Of a stretch of DNA of 64,000 nt, positions 18,289 to 27,745 are shown piece by piece. Under the pieces are notes generated by a model. The model saw nothing but the letters and a program-made list of their open reading frames with translations. It was not told where the DNA came from and did not search any database. Source of the stretch: Aquamicrobium lusatiense (GTDB taxonomy: Bacteria > Pseudomonadota > Alphaproteobacteria > Rhizobiales > Rhizobiaceae); assembly GCF_014201615.1 (NCBI RefSeq), contig NZ_JACHEU010000007.1, positions 1 through 64,000 of the forward strand. The letters are read 5' to 3'. Each line of letters opens with the position of its first letter. Position 1 is the stretch's first letter. A program made the translations under genes and the position numbers.

Positions 18289-19305
18289 ATGATCGACGGG
18301 CGTGTCAGACTTTCGGATGTGGCAACCGCGGCGGGGGTAAGTACGGCCACGGTGTCGCGTGTATTGCGGCGGCCGGATATGGTTTCCGCCGACGTGCGCC
18401 AGCGCATTCTCCAGATCATTGAAGAACTGGGCTATGTGGCCAATCCGGCTGCGCGGGCGCTGGCCTCTGCCCGCACCAATGTGATCGGCATCCTGATTCC
18501 ATCGCTGACCAACAATGTCTTTGCCGATGTGCTGCGCGGCATCTACGCGGTTGCGCAGGACAGCACCTATGATGTCCAGTTCGCAAACACCCGCTATTCG
18601 AATCTGGAAGAAGAAAACCTTCTTCGGGTTTTCCTCAATCAGAAGCCTTCCGGCCTTATCGTTACGGGCACGGACCAGTCAGTCGCATCGCGCGCTTTGC
18701 TGAAACAGGCGAATTGCCCTGTCGTGCAGATCATGGAAACCGGGGAAAGCCCGGTGGACATGATGGTGGGGTTTTCCCACGTGAAAGGTGCTTATGCGGC
18801 AACCTCGCATCTGGTCGGGAGCGGGTATCGGCGCATTGCCTTTCTTGGCGCGCGCATGGATCCGCGCACGCAAAGACGCCTGCTGGGCTACACAGAGGCG
18901 CTGGAGGAGGCCGGCCTGTTTGACGAGCGGCTGATTGTTACAACGCCGCGCTCCTCCACGGTAACGCTTGGCTGCGAGTTGCTTGGCCTGCTCCTTGACA
19001 GGGATCTGGGGGCGGATGCCGTTTTCTGCAACAATGATGACCTTGCTCTGGGCGTCCTGTTCGAGTGCCAGCGCCGCCGAATTCCTGTCCCCTCCGAAAT
19101 GGGTATTTGCGGCTTCAACGATCTGGAGATGATGGCCGTTGCCAACCCCTCGATCACCAGCGTCCGAACTTTCCGGCAGGAGATGGGAGAAAAGGCCATA
19201 CGCATGCTGATCGACAGGATCGAAGGCAGGCAGGTCGAAAATCCCCTGCTTGACCTCGGTTTCGAACTCATCGCCCGCCAGAGCAGCCAAAAACTCCGCC
19301 CTTAG
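18289..19305 (+). CDS. LacI-family transcriptional regulator (GntR-like)
   Basis: The 338-residue protein has an N-terminal helix-turn-helix (VRLSDVATAAGVSTATVSRV, residues about 5-25) with the hinge helix NPAARALASARTNVIG. A periplasmic-binding-like effector domain follows. It is divergent from gntK, and a consensus-like operator is 60-75 bases upstream of its ATG. Likely effectors are gluconate or its phosphate, judged from the target gene. GAGGTG precedes the ATG as ribosome-binding site. Confidence 0.92.
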   Translation: MIDGRVRLSDVATAAGVSTATVSRVLRRPDMVSADVRQRILQIIEELGYVANPAARALASARTNVIGILIPSLTNNVFADVLRGIYAVAQDSTYDVQFANTRYSNLEEENLLRVFLNQKPSGLIVTGTDQSVASRALLKQANCPVVQIMETGESPVDMMVGFSHVKGAYAATSHLVGSGYRRIAFLGARMDPRTQRRLLGYTEALEEAGLFDERLIVTTPRSSTVTLGCELLGLLLDRDLGADAVFCNNDDLALGVLFECQRRRIPVPSEMGICGFNDLEMMAVANPSITSVRTFRQEMGEKAIRMLIDRIEGRQVENPLLDLGFELIARQSSQKLRP

Positions 19306-19819
19306 CATAATCCTCGCATCGCTTAGGGGAGACTGACGGCCCTCGCTGGAAGTCAACAGCTCGCGCTATCCGTCTGCCCTCTCCACGGAGCAGCATGCCT
19401 CTGAGTGGAGTGCCTTGCCACCGGACGCCGACATTTCGTCCGGGGAGCGCCGCTGCATATGCCAGCGTCCGCGCCGCACAAGCTGCCAGCTCGACAGCGA
19501 TTCCGGCGGCACCTGAAACGTGCGGACCTGCTCCACCGTGTCGACCTTGCGCTCCAGCTGCGAGACGATCTCGCTACCCGGTTCCCTTTGCACACGCTGT
19601 ATCTCCACGCGGCCACGCTCATAGCGCCCGGCCCGGATGACACGCGAGGTGGAACTGTCGGCCAGCGTTGTTGTTGAGGGTGATCCTCTCCGCGTCCCTC
19701 GACACCGAGCCGGACACCTCGCCGATCCGCAAGAGCCGAACGAACGGTTTGAATCCACTCCTGTTGGCTGATTGCGGGTTCCGACTCAGAGATTCCGTTG
19801 CACGCCCTGCAAAGACAGA
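19306..19819. other. 514-base gap with possible decayed gene
   Basis: No intact gene is convincing. On the minus strand about 19400-19690 one frame reads like protein (GRYERGRVEIQRVQREPGSE then VEQVRTFQVPPESLSSWQLV). It lacks a plausible start and has no recognised family. Long overlapping frames on both strands are expected from the GC content. Confidence 0.3.
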
Positions 19820-20629
19820 TCACAACTTCAGGCGTTCAAGCGCGATAGCGAACTGTCGCCGCGCACTGTCGCCCAGAGGATCGCCGACCTCCTTGTAGGC
19901 CTGAATCTTGTATGCCGGGATCCAGCTTCCGATCGCGGCCTCGAATGCAGGGCGATCCATTGATCGTTCGAACCAATCCGTCACATGTGGAAAGCTTTCT
20001 TTCCACATGTGATCCATCTGCAGAACCCTCAGCCGGTTGAGGTAGGAGAGGAAACCGATATCGGCGAGTGAATAGTTGTCGCTTGCCAGCCATCGTCTCT
20101 TCTCCAGCACCGCTTCCATGTCGAGGAAAAGCCGGGCGAAGGCCGTAAACGCTTCGAGAACGTAGTCGGAATCCATGCCGATATCGACAAGTTCGCGCCA
20201 TTTCTTGCGGCGCAGAGGATCGGGAATGCCTGCCACGCGCGCCTCCCGTGCCTCTTCCGACTTCGCCTGCTCCCATGCCCTGAACAGGGTCGCCGTCGTC
20301 ACGGTATTTATCGCGTAGTGTATGGCATCCTCGCGTCGCGTCCATAGCCGCACCTGCGCACGGCCGGCGGGATCGGAGGGACGCAGCGCCCGTTGCGGGA
20401 AGGCCTCATCGAGATATTCGTTGATGACCGTAGACTCGATCACGACCACGTCGTCATGAACGAGCGTGGGAACGACCGCATTCTGGTTCAGCTTCATGTA
20501 GGCCGGGTCGAACTGGTCTCCTGTTTCCAGATTGAGCAGGCGCCCGTCCCATTCAAGCTGCTTTTCGGCCAGGGTCAGGCGAACCTTGGCGGCGCAGACC
20601 GATGTATCGGCGTGATAGAGTGTGAGCAT
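19820..20629 (-). CDS. Glutathione S-transferase family protein
   Basis: The 269-residue protein has an N-terminal thioredoxin-like domain (LTLYHADTSVCAAKVRLTLAEK). The glutathione-binding segment is NQNAVVPTLVHDDVVVIEST (cis-Pro then Glu-Ser). The helical C-terminal domain contains SLADIGFLSYLNRL with its N-capping Asp. Catabolic GSTs isomerise or dehalogenate ring-cleavage products, so a maleylpyruvate-isomerase-type or detoxifying role in the gallate operon is possible. It is the last gene of the long minus-strand operon and lies 42 bases after the creatininase-like gene. Confidence 0.88.
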   Translation of the reverse strand: MLTLYHADTSVCAAKVRLTLAEKQLEWDGRLLNLETGDQFDPAYMKLNQNAVVPTLVHDDVVVIESTVINEYLDEAFPQRALRPSDPAGRAQVRLWTRREDAIHYAINTVTTATLFRAWEQAKSEEAREARVAGIPDPLRRKKWRELVDIGMDSDYVLEAFTAFARLFLDMEAVLEKRRWLASDNYSLADIGFLSYLNRLRVLQMDHMWKESFPHVTDWFERSMDRPAFEAAIGSWIPAYKIQAYKEVGDPLGDSARRQFAIALERLKL

Positions 20630-20671
20630 TCCGTGCTCCGGTCGATGTTCGAGATCAGAAAAAGCCGTTTG

Positions 20672-21490
20672 TCAGGAAATCGCGGCGGCCATGATCCTCG
20701 CCGTCTCGTCGAAATGCCGCCACAGATCGGGATCGATCGGGTTGGGATCGCCGAAATAGCCGTCCGGCGTGAGCGCGCGCGCGTCGTCGCCACCCTTGCG
20801 CCAGCGCGGCAGATCCGCTGCCGTCAGCGCGGTTGGATGCAGCCCCCGCAGCCGCTCGTAATCCACAGTCTCCGGGAAGTAGCGCACGATGGCGGCGGTC
20901 TCATATTCGTCGGCATGGACGCCGAACACGCCCGTCACCCGAAAATCCTCCAATGCCGGTGTCGGCTCCCACGGCAGCCAGATCGGCTCCGTGCCATCCA
21001 TGCCCAGCCGGGCAAACATCCGCCAGCGGATCGGCGTATAGAGCCAGCGCACGCGGGGTTGTCCCTTTCCGTGAAACTTCAGCAGCACGTCGCGGATCAT
21101 CTCGTTGTGGGAGAGTTCGCCGTGATGGCTGATCAGCAGCACGTCGCTGAATCCGTTCGCGATCAGCGAGTCGATCACGTCTTCCAGCAGCATCGCCGAG
21201 GTTTCGGGGCGGATCCTGAAACTGCCAGGAAATTCCGCCAGTGCCATGTTGATACCCCAGTAATAGGTGGGCGCGATCAGCACTTCCTGACCCCTGCCGG
21301 CGGCATAGTCCGCAGTCGCCCGCGAAAGCGCCAGCGCGATGAATGCGTCTGTGCCAATCGGCAGGTGAGGGCCGTGGCACTCCATGACACCGATCGGCAG
21401 GATGACCTTCGCCCCCCTGCCGGCGGCATCCCGGATCGCGGTGCCCGTCATCTCGGCCATCGTGCCGGCCATGGTGTGTTCCTGCTTCAC
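20672..21490 (-). CDS. Creatininase-family metal-dependent amidohydrolase
   Basis: With GTG 21490 (GGGGAGG five bases before) the protein is 272 residues. The family's metal ligands are recognisable in LPIGVMECHGPHLPIGTDAF (Glu, His, Asp), and the second site loop is ISHHGELSHNEM instead of the more common GHGGN form. The family includes creatininase and formamide hydrolases of riboflavin/F420 and mycofactocin routes. It follows the LIV-type ATPase gene closely in the gallate operon. Its substrate here is unknown; cyclic amide or lactone opening is an inference. Confidence 0.85.
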   Translation of the reverse strand: MKQEHTMAGTMAEMTGTAIRDAAGRGAKVILPIGVMECHGPHLPIGTDAFIALALSRATADYAAGRGQEVLIAPTYYWGINMALAEFPGSFRIRPETSAMLLEDVIDSLIANGFSDVLLISHHGELSHNEMIRDVLLKFHGKGQPRVRWLYTPIRWRMFARLGMDGTEPIWLPWEPTPALEDFRVTGVFGVHADEYETAAIVRYFPETVDYERLRGLHPTALTAADLPRWRKGGDDARALTPDGYFGDPNPIDPDLWRHFDETARIMAAAIS

Positions 21491-21503
21491 GCCAACCTCC
21501 CCG

Positions 21504-22199
21504 TCAAACCGCAATCCATTCCTGTACTCGCCCGAAATCGGCGAGAAGTTCCTGCGACGAGCCTTCAAGCACCACCCTGCCCCGGTCGAGCACGATGGCG
21601 CGGTCGCTCAGGCGCAACGCATCCTCGGCGCGCTGCTCGACGATGATGGTCGCGAACCCCTCCTCCCGGCGCAACCTCTGCAACGTCTCCTCCAGCTCCT
21701 CGACGATGACGGGAGCCAGCCCCTCGAACGGCTCGTCCAGGAGGAGGAGCTTCGGATTGGTCATCAGCGTGCGGCCGATGGCCAGCATCTGCTGCTCACC
21801 GCCGGAAAGCTTGCCGCCCATGTTCGACCTGCGCTGCCTCAGTCGCGGGAAAAGGCGATAGATGGCCTCCAGGTCGAAACGCCCCGAACGTCCCGCAACC
21901 AGAAGATTTTCTTCCACCGTCAGCGAGGGGAAGATGTCGCGTTCCTGCGGAACCCATCCAAGCCCAAGCCTTGCACGCCGATAGGCCGGCACATGGCCCA
22001 GGTCATCGCCATTCCAGCGCAGGCTGCCGCCGACATGGCGGGCATGGCCCATGATGGACAGCATCAGCGTCGTCTTGCCGACGCCATTGCGACCCAGAAC
22101 CGAGAGGCCCTCATGTTCATTGATGGCAAGGTTCATGCCGTCGATGACCACGGCATCGCCGTATCCGGATACGAAATTGTCAAGTTCAAGCAGCGGCAT
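21504..22199 (-). CDS. Branched-chain amino acid-type ABC transporter ATPase (LivF)
   Basis: The 231-residue ATPase starts at ATG 22199 with GGAGGG upstream and overlaps livG-like by 14 bases. Motifs are Walker A GRNGVGKTTLM, signature LSGGEQQM and Walker B LLLLDEPFEGLAP with the LivF-specific Glu-Gly-Leu-Ala-Pro. It powers the LIV-type importer encoded upstream. In aromatic-catabolic operons these importers take up aromatic acids. Confidence 0.93.
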   Translation of the reverse strand: MPLLELDNFVSGYGDAVVIDGMNLAINEHEGLSVLGRNGVGKTTLMLSIMGHARHVGGSLRWNGDDLGHVPAYRRARLGLGWVPQERDIFPSLTVEENLLVAGRSGRFDLEAIYRLFPRLRQRRSNMGGKLSGGEQQMLAIGRTLMTNPKLLLLDEPFEGLAPVIVEELEETLQRLRREEGFATIIVEQRAEDALRLSDRAIVLDRGRVVLEGSSQELLADFGRVQEWIAV

Positions 22200-22947
22200 G
22201 ATGCCCTCCACGCCCCAGATAGACTTCGCGCACGCGTTCATCTTTCGAGATCTCGGCAGGCGTTCCCTCTGTCATGATCGCCCCTTCCGCCAGAACGGTG
22301 ATGCGCTCGGCAAAGCGGAAGACGAGGTTCATGTTATGCTCGACGAAAAGCAGGGTAAGGTCGCGCGGCAGCGCCGCGATCCGCTCGAAAATGGCTTCGC
22401 TCTGGGTCGTCGGCACGCCAGCCGCCGGCTCGTCGAGAACGATGATGTCCGGCCTCGTCGCCAGCGCGATGGCGATCTCCACCAGACGGCGCATGCCGTA
22501 AGGAAGCGAGGCCACGACCTTGTCGGCCTGCGGTCCCAGTTGCGCGAGTTCGAGCAACTCGCGCCCTTCCTCCAGCACCGAGCGTTCTGCGGCCATGGAT
22601 GTCCAGAAGACCTTCGAGCGCTGCTCGCGCTCAAGGATCGCCATGCAGACATTGTCCAGCACCGTCAGCTTCGGAAACAGCTGGTTGATCTGGAATGTGC
22701 GCGTCAGGCCGGAGCGCACGCGTGCCCGCTGCGAGCTTCCGGTCATGTCCCTGCCCGAAATGAAGACGCGGCCCGAAGTGCTCGGAATGCTTCCCGTCAG
22801 CGCATGGACAAGCGAGGTCTTGCCGGCTCCGTTCGGCCCTATGATCGCATGACGCGCGCCCTTGCGAACCTGAAGCGAAACCGCGTTGACGGCTGTGAAG
22901 CTCCCGAAGCGCAGCGTGAGGTCACGCGTTTCGATGGCGAAGCTCAT
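22186..22947 (-). CDS. Branched-chain amino acid-type ABC transporter ATPase (LivG)
   Basis: The 253-residue ATPase starts at ATG 22947, preceded by AGGAGG. It carries Walker A GPNGAGKTSLVHAL, signature-region LPYGMRRLVEIA and Walker B IIVLDEPAAGVPT. The usual LSGG signature Ser-Gly is LPYGMRR here, common in LivG. It overlaps the permease gene by four bases and belongs to the same importer. Confidence 0.93.
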   Translation of the reverse strand: MSFAIETRDLTLRFGSFTAVNAVSLQVRKGARHAIIGPNGAGKTSLVHALTGSIPSTSGRVFISGRDMTGSSQRARVRSGLTRTFQINQLFPKLTVLDNVCMAILEREQRSKVFWTSMAAERSVLEEGRELLELAQLGPQADKVVASLPYGMRRLVEIAIALATRPDIIVLDEPAAGVPTTQSEAIFERIAALPRDLTLLFVEHNMNLVFRFAERITVLAEGAIMTEGTPAEISKDERVREVYLGRGGHHAAA

Positions 22948-23900
22948 GACGACCTCCTGCGAAGCCAGCGTTGAACGCGCGCCGGTATCCCCGCCAGTCC
23001 GTCCGGCAGCACGAAAACCGAAGCCATCAGGAACAGTCCAATCCCCAGATGCCAATAGCGCGGGCTGATGGCCGAGAGCATGTCCTTGAACCAGGTGAAG
23101 ATCGTCGCGCCCAGCACAACACCGGGTATGCTTCCCGTGCCGCCCAGCGCGGTCATCACGACCACGTCGGCCGAACGCTCGAAGCCGAGCATGTCGAGCG
23201 AAGCGAAGTTGCTGGTCTGTGCAAGCGCGGCTCCGGCCAGTCCGGCCAGTCCGCCCGAAAGCACGTAGGTTACGGCCATATGGCGCGACACCGGCGAACC
23301 GATCGCATGCATCCGGGTCGTGTTCTCACGAATGCCGCGGAGCGCCAGACCGAAGGGCGACGTCGTGATCCGCCAGACCGCCAGATAGACGATCACGAGG
23401 ATGGCCAGCGTGTAGAAGAACGCTGTGCGGCCCCACATGTCGAAGCGGAAAACGCCAAATATCTCGCCTACGGTGAAGCTGGCGAGCCCGTCCGCCCCGC
23501 CGGTAAGCCAGTGCGCCTGGTTGGCTGCCTCGAAGAAAAGGAAGCCGACGCCCAGCGTAACGAGAAGGCGGGTGAAGTCGTTGCCGGTCACGACGATACG
23601 CGCGAGCAGACCTGCAACGGCCGCGTTGATCATCAGTCCGGCGAGGAGGGTCAGGATCGGATCGGTGATCCCCGCGCCGCCAAGGATCGCGACGGTATAG
23701 GCCCCTATTCCGAAGAACACCGCATGGCCAAGCGAGACAATGCCTGCATAGCCCTGCAGAAGATCGTAAGAGAGAGCGAATGTCGCGACGATGAAAATTG
23801 TCGAGAACAGCCCGAGATAGCCGGGAAACAGGAAGTAGGCTGCAAGCGCAAGCGCGATCAGGATCGGCAGCGCGACGCGCAGGTCGTATTTCTGGGTCAT
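22944..23900 (-). CDS. LIV-type ABC transporter permease (LivM)
   Basis: The 318-residue membrane protein has eight to nine hydrophobic segments (first LPILIALALAAYFLFPGYLG). The LivM EAA-like loop GIRENTTRMHAIGSPVSRHM is clear. The coding start overlaps the livH-like stop and its stop overlaps the livG-like start, so translation is coupled. Confidence 0.93.
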   Translation of the reverse strand: MTQKYDLRVALPILIALALAAYFLFPGYLGLFSTIFIVATFALSYDLLQGYAGIVSLGHAVFFGIGAYTVAILGGAGITDPILTLLAGLMINAAVAGLLARIVVTGNDFTRLLVTLGVGFLFFEAANQAHWLTGGADGLASFTVGEIFGVFRFDMWGRTAFFYTLAILVIVYLAVWRITTSPFGLALRGIRENTTRMHAIGSPVSRHMAVTYVLSGGLAGLAGAALAQTSNFASLDMLGFERSADVVVMTALGGTGSIPGVVLGATIFTWFKDMLSAISPRYWHLGIGLFLMASVFVLPDGLAGIPARVQRWLRRRSS

Positions 23901-24766
23901 GCCCCCCTCCTCGCCAGACCGTAGGGCATGAAGACCATCGCCAGCACCAGTATGGTATAGATTACGAAGCCGCCCACTTCAGGCAGGAGATATTTGAACA
24001 GCGAGTCCGCCAGGCCGAGGAAGATTGCCGCGATGAAGGAGCCTCCGACCGAACCGGGACCGCCGATGGCGACCACCATCAGGACGAGCACGAGATATTT
24101 CAGCGGAAAGCTGGGATCGAGGCCGAGAAACCCGACCGCCAGCGCGCCGCCCAGCCCGGCGAAGGCCGCGCCAAGGCCGAAGGCGGCGGCAAACAGGCCG
24201 GAAACGTTGATGCCGATGCCTTCGGCCGTCACGCGATTGTCGACCGCTGCGCGGATTCTCGCGCCAAACAGCGTCCGGTTGATCAGAAGCAGCAGCGCCA
24301 AAAGCGCGACCACACCGCTCGCCATGATGAAAAGCCTGTAGCCGGAGGTGACCACACCGAGAAACTCGACCCGCTGGGTTGCCCATCCGGGCAATGCGAT
24401 CGGCTGCTGCTGCGGCCCGAAGATGATGTTGGCGACCGCACCGGCCGCGAAGGCGAGGCCGATCGAGAAAAGGACATGCTGAAGCTCGGGCTTGCGATAA
24501 ACATGGCGGATCAGCGTTCGTTCGAGAGCGATGCCGATTGCCCCTGTCAGCAGAAATGCGATCGGCAGCACGAGCAGAAACGGAATTCCCAGACGCCCGG
24601 TCAAGACCACAAGAATGTAGCCCCCGCACATGGCGAAGGCGCCATGTGCGAGATTGACGAACCGCATCAGCCCCAGGGTGATCGACAGGCCGATCGAGAA
24701 CAGGAAGAGAAGCATTCCGTAAGCGACACCGTCGACGACAACCGTAAGGAGGCTGGTCAGGTTCAT
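23897..24766 (-). CDS. LIV-type ABC transporter permease (LivH)
   Basis: The 289-residue permease has multiple transmembrane helices and the LivH hallmarks GLSITLGLMRFVNLAHGAF and GARIRAAVDNRVTAEGIGIN. It begins with a four-base overlap with the upstream binding-protein gene and forms the channel together with the LivM-type partner. Confidence 0.93.
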   Translation of the reverse strand: MNLTSLLTVVVDGVAYGMLLFLFSIGLSITLGLMRFVNLAHGAFAMCGGYILVVLTGRLGIPFLLVLPIAFLLTGAIGIALERTLIRHVYRKPELQHVLFSIGLAFAAGAVANIIFGPQQQPIALPGWATQRVEFLGVVTSGYRLFIMASGVVALLALLLLINRTLFGARIRAAVDNRVTAEGIGINVSGLFAAAFGLGAAFAGLGGALAVGFLGLDPSFPLKYLVLVLMVVAIGGPGSVGGSFIAAIFLGLADSLFKYLLPEVGGFVIYTILVLAMVFMPYGLARRGA

Positions 24767-25965
24767 TTGGCAGGGTCTCGGACCATGTCGACGACTGCAA
24801 TGGTGTTGTTGGACCCCTTTCCGTCCACAAACTCGCCCTTGCGAATGTAGATGTTCTGGGTGATGTCGCGGGTATCCGGCTCGATCAGTATGGGACCGCG
24901 CGGGCTGGCCAGCTTCATGCCCTTGAACCTGGACATCAGAGCATCCGCGCTGACATCGCCGCCGGTCTCCTCAAGTGCCTTGTAGATCATGTCCATGCCA
25001 TCATAGCCCTGCAGGACGCGATAGCTCGGCGCTCCTTCGTGGTCGGCCCGGAAGGCTTCAAGGAACGCCTTGTTCTCCGGCGTGTCGACATCCTCCTGAT
25101 AGTGCCAGGCAGAGATGACATCCTGCACGGCGCTTCCCATCGCCGGCAAGAGGTTGTCGTCAACGACATCGCCCGTCACCATCAGCTTGATGCCGGTCCC
25201 CTTCAGGCGCTCTCCCGACTGCTTCATGAAGGCGATGGAAACATCGCCGCCGGGATTGAACGCGAAGATCGCGCCCGGCTTGGCCTCGATGGCACGCTGG
25301 AGGAAGGGGCCGTACTCGGTTGCGGCAACCGGGGTCCGGTCGCTGCCGAGCACTTTGCCGCCGCCTTCGGTGAAGCCCTTGGTGAACCAGGTTTCAGCGT
25401 CGATGCCCGGTGCGTAATCCGAAACGATCGTGTAGGCACTGCCGATGCCGTTGGAGGCGGCCCATTTCCCGAGCGTGTAGGTGACCTGCGACAAGGTCAT
25501 CGAGACGCGGGTGAAATAGTCCGACTTGGTGGTGATGCTGGACGTCGCCGCATTGACGATGATTGCGGGAATTTTCGCCTCGGTCAGAAGCGTCGCCACC
25601 GACATGGCATTGGGAGTGAAGCTGTAACCCAGAATGATGTTTGCGCCGTTGCGCAGGATGAGTTCCTGCGTGAGACGCCGCGCGAGATCGCCTGAACCCG
25701 GCCCCTGGTCGTCGCGCACCACAAGCTCGACTTCCTTGCCCGCGACTTTCGTCCCATGGACCTTCTGATAGAGCCGCATCCCGGTTTCGTAATGTGATCC
25801 CTGATCGGCAAATGCACCCGACAAGGGCAGCACCACGCCGACGACCACCTTGTCATCGGCCGCCGCTGCGGGAAGCGCCGCGCCAATTGCGATCGCCGCC
25901 GCGAAGCCGAGTATGCGCCGGCGGTTGATGCCGCCAGGGATGCTGGAAGTTCTGCTCCCGTTCAT
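24763..25965 (-). CDS. LIV-type ABC transporter substrate-binding protein
   Basis: The 400-residue protein has a twin-Arg-containing signal region (RRRILGFAAAIAIGAALPAAAA). A type I periplasmic-binding fold beginning KVVVGVVLPLSGAFADQGSH follows. Homologous receptors in purple bacteria and bradyrhizobia bind benzoates and hydroxybenzoates as well as amino acids. Lying 51 bases after gallate dioxygenase in the same operon, it probably binds gallate or a precursor such as protocatechuate. The ligand itself cannot be read from the sequence. Confidence 0.9.
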   Translation of the reverse strand: MNGSRTSSIPGGINRRRILGFAAAIAIGAALPAAAADDKVVVGVVLPLSGAFADQGSHYETGMRLYQKVHGTKVAGKEVELVVRDDQGPGSGDLARRLTQELILRNGANIILGYSFTPNAMSVATLLTEAKIPAIIVNAATSSITTKSDYFTRVSMTLSQVTYTLGKWAASNGIGSAYTIVSDYAPGIDAETWFTKGFTEGGGKVLGSDRTPVAATEYGPFLQRAIEAKPGAIFAFNPGGDVSIAFMKQSGERLKGTGIKLMVTGDVVDDNLLPAMGSAVQDVISAWHYQEDVDTPENKAFLEAFRADHEGAPSYRVLQGYDGMDMIYKALEETGGDVSADALMSRFKGMKLASPRGPILIEPDTRDITQNIYIRKGEFVDGKGSNNTIAVVDMVRDPAK

Positions 25966-26016
25966 GATACTGTTCCCCTGTTTTCGTTGTTTGTATCGCT
26001 GGCGGACCGGCCGTAT

Positions 26017-27246
26017 CTAGCGTGCGTCTGGCACCCTGCGCGTCGCCATAAACTCGTCGAACGTCTCCCCGCGCATCTCGGCATAGACTTCGAGATTGGT
26101 TTCGCCGACGAGGCGGGCGAACTTCTCCAGCACGAAGAAATTGGTCCCGTAGCGGACGAGGCCGATCCAGTCGCGCTCACGAACCATCCTGGTTTCTTCG
26201 GCGGTCAGACCGGCAGCCTCACAGGCCGCCTGCTCGTCCGCCGAGAACTCTGCGCGGGCTTCCGGAAGACGCATGTTCCAGAAGAAACGGTTGATGCGGA
26301 CCTTGTCGACCCCGGTGGGGATATCGAACGGATAGGTGCCCTCGATGTCCTCGATCCCGACCGTCTGCGGATTGCCGTGGCGGATTTCGCCGGATGAGGG
26401 AACATGGACATTGTTCTCCTCAAGCACCATCGTCGCCATGTTGGTCGTGGTGGCGAGGTAGTTGCTCTTGTGGACCAGCTTCAGGTCGTCGCTGAGCGCA
26501 CCGCGCATCGCGAGCCACATGATGACCTCCGCGCCTTCGGCGCCCCCCAGCCGCACATAGTCGACCAGCTTCATGCTGGCGAGCTGCATCGGATCCTTTT
26601 CGATAAGCTCCAGGAAACGGTCGTCCCAGTCGGTGTCGTTGTAGCCGGTGCGCTCGCCATGGATCTGATGCGACAGGCCGCCGGTGCCGATGATCGCGAC
26701 CGTGAGATCTTCGGGATAGGAATGGATCGCACGGCGCAGGGCCTGACCGAGCTTGAAACAGCGCATCGGCGTCGGCAGCGGATAGCGCACCACGTTGACC
26801 ATGATCGGCACGACCTTGCCCGGCCAGCCGCCTTCATGCGGCCACAGAAGCGGCAGCGGGGAGAACACGCCGTGGTCGAGCGGCCGGTCATGGAAGACGG
26901 CCATGTCGAACTCGTCGGCGACGAGTTGCTCGGCCAGATGAGTGGCGAACTCGGTATGGCCCGGCAGCATCGGCAGCGGGCGCCGGCCTGCACCCTCATC
27001 GGCAACGTCATGCTGCGGCGCAGCGCCGATCGAAAAGGTCGGATAGAGGTCGTAGAAGAAGGCGTTGAGGTGATCGTTGTAGAGGATCACCAGCACATCC
27101 GGCTTCTTCTGCGCCAGCCAGTCGAAGGCCGGCTTTGCGCCCCTGAACAGGGGAGCCCAGGCCGGATTGTCCCATTTCTGCTTGTCGTAGGCCACGCCGA
27201 TGGTCGGGACGTGGGACATGCCAACACTGCCGATTATTCGAGCCAT
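26017..27246 (-). CDS. galA: Gallate dioxygenase
   Basis: The 409-residue extradiol dioxygenase is a fusion of the LigB catalytic domain (residues 1 to about 280) and a LigA-like C-terminal domain, the architecture of gallate dioxygenases GalA/DesB. Fe(II) and catalytic residues are visible in GMSHVPTIG (His12), LYNDHLNAFF, GTGGLSHQIHGER and LGGAEGAEV. It cleaves gallate next to the hydroxyls to give 4-oxalomesaconate. The subsequent enzymes GalD, GalB and GalC are encoded at 31129-33576, so the assignment rests on both architecture and context. Protocatechuate 4,5-dioxygenase activity is the main alternative, though that enzyme usually has separate subunits. Confidence 0.92.
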   Translation of the reverse strand: MARIIGSVGMSHVPTIGVAYDKQKWDNPAWAPLFRGAKPAFDWLAQKKPDVLVILYNDHLNAFFYDLYPTFSIGAAPQHDVADEGAGRRPLPMLPGHTEFATHLAEQLVADEFDMAVFHDRPLDHGVFSPLPLLWPHEGGWPGKVVPIMVNVVRYPLPTPMRCFKLGQALRRAIHSYPEDLTVAIIGTGGLSHQIHGERTGYNDTDWDDRFLELIEKDPMQLASMKLVDYVRLGGAEGAEVIMWLAMRGALSDDLKLVHKSNYLATTTNMATMVLEENNVHVPSSGEIRHGNPQTVGIEDIEGTYPFDIPTGVDKVRINRFFWNMRLPEARAEFSADEQAACEAAGLTAEETRMVRERDWIGLVRYGTNFFVLEKFARLVGETNLEVYAEMRGETFDEFMATRRVPDAR

Positions 27247-27310
27247 TTCTTCAATCCTCGCTCAAAGTTCGTCTCCGCGTGGCGTCGGCTGGCGGAAATA
27301 CCTTCTGTTT

Positions 27311-27745
27311 CTACGTCAGCGCCAACAGGTGCTGTACTATGGCTTCGTCGATAGCGGTGCTGCCGCGGCGGGAGCGGAACAGCCAGATACCGCCCTCCCG
27401 CACCAGAACGTCGTCGAACGCTCCGACCGAAAGCGATATGCCCCGTTGCGGCACCGCGCTGACGAGAACGGAATAACTGGTCGCATTGGCGACATCGGGG
27501 CCATCGAACCCGATCACGGTATTGCACACGAGGTGTCGGGCCAGCCGCGCCGGCCGGGCCCTGAACGCCGCCAGGATCGCCTCGCGCCCGGCAATCGGGC
27601 TGTCCGGCGCGCTTGGCCGTACAAGTTCTCCGCCCTCGACGAACAGGCTTGCGACATCTTCCCAGCGGCCGGCATCGACGAGATGCACATAGCGCCGGAT
27701 GAGCGTCTCGATCGCCCTTTCGTCTTCCAGGCGTGACGCCATCAT
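27311..27745 (-). CDS. SnoaL/NTF2-like protein
   Basis: The 144-residue protein fits the SnoaL-like NTF2 fold: ERAIETLIRRYVHLVDAGRW at the N-terminus (first two helices with Tyr), FVEGGELVRP, IAGREAILAAF, and the C-terminal strands. Members are small cone-shaped isomerases, dehydratases or binding partners of dioxygenases. It overlaps the isochorismatase-like gene by four bases and precedes galA, so its role is probably in the same aromatic pathway. Catalytic residues cannot be assigned with confidence. Confidence 0.8.
   Translation of the reverse strand: MMASRLEDERAIETLIRRYVHLVDAGRWEDVASLFVEGGELVRPSAPDSPIAGREAILAAFRARPARLARHLVCNTVIGFDGPDVANATSYSVLVSAVPQRGISLSVGAFDDVLVREGGIWLFRSRRGSTAIDEAIVQHLLALT

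Noticed and set aside
19353..19823. Minus-strand open frame of 156 codons and an overlapping one of 130
   Set aside because: Arg/Ser-rich composition typical of GC-rich shadow frames and no clear start; only a possible decayed gene, noted as such.
23798..24850. 350-codon plus-strand frame opposite livH/livM
   Set aside because: Antisense to clearly conserved permease genes; low-complexity charged composition marks it as a shadow.
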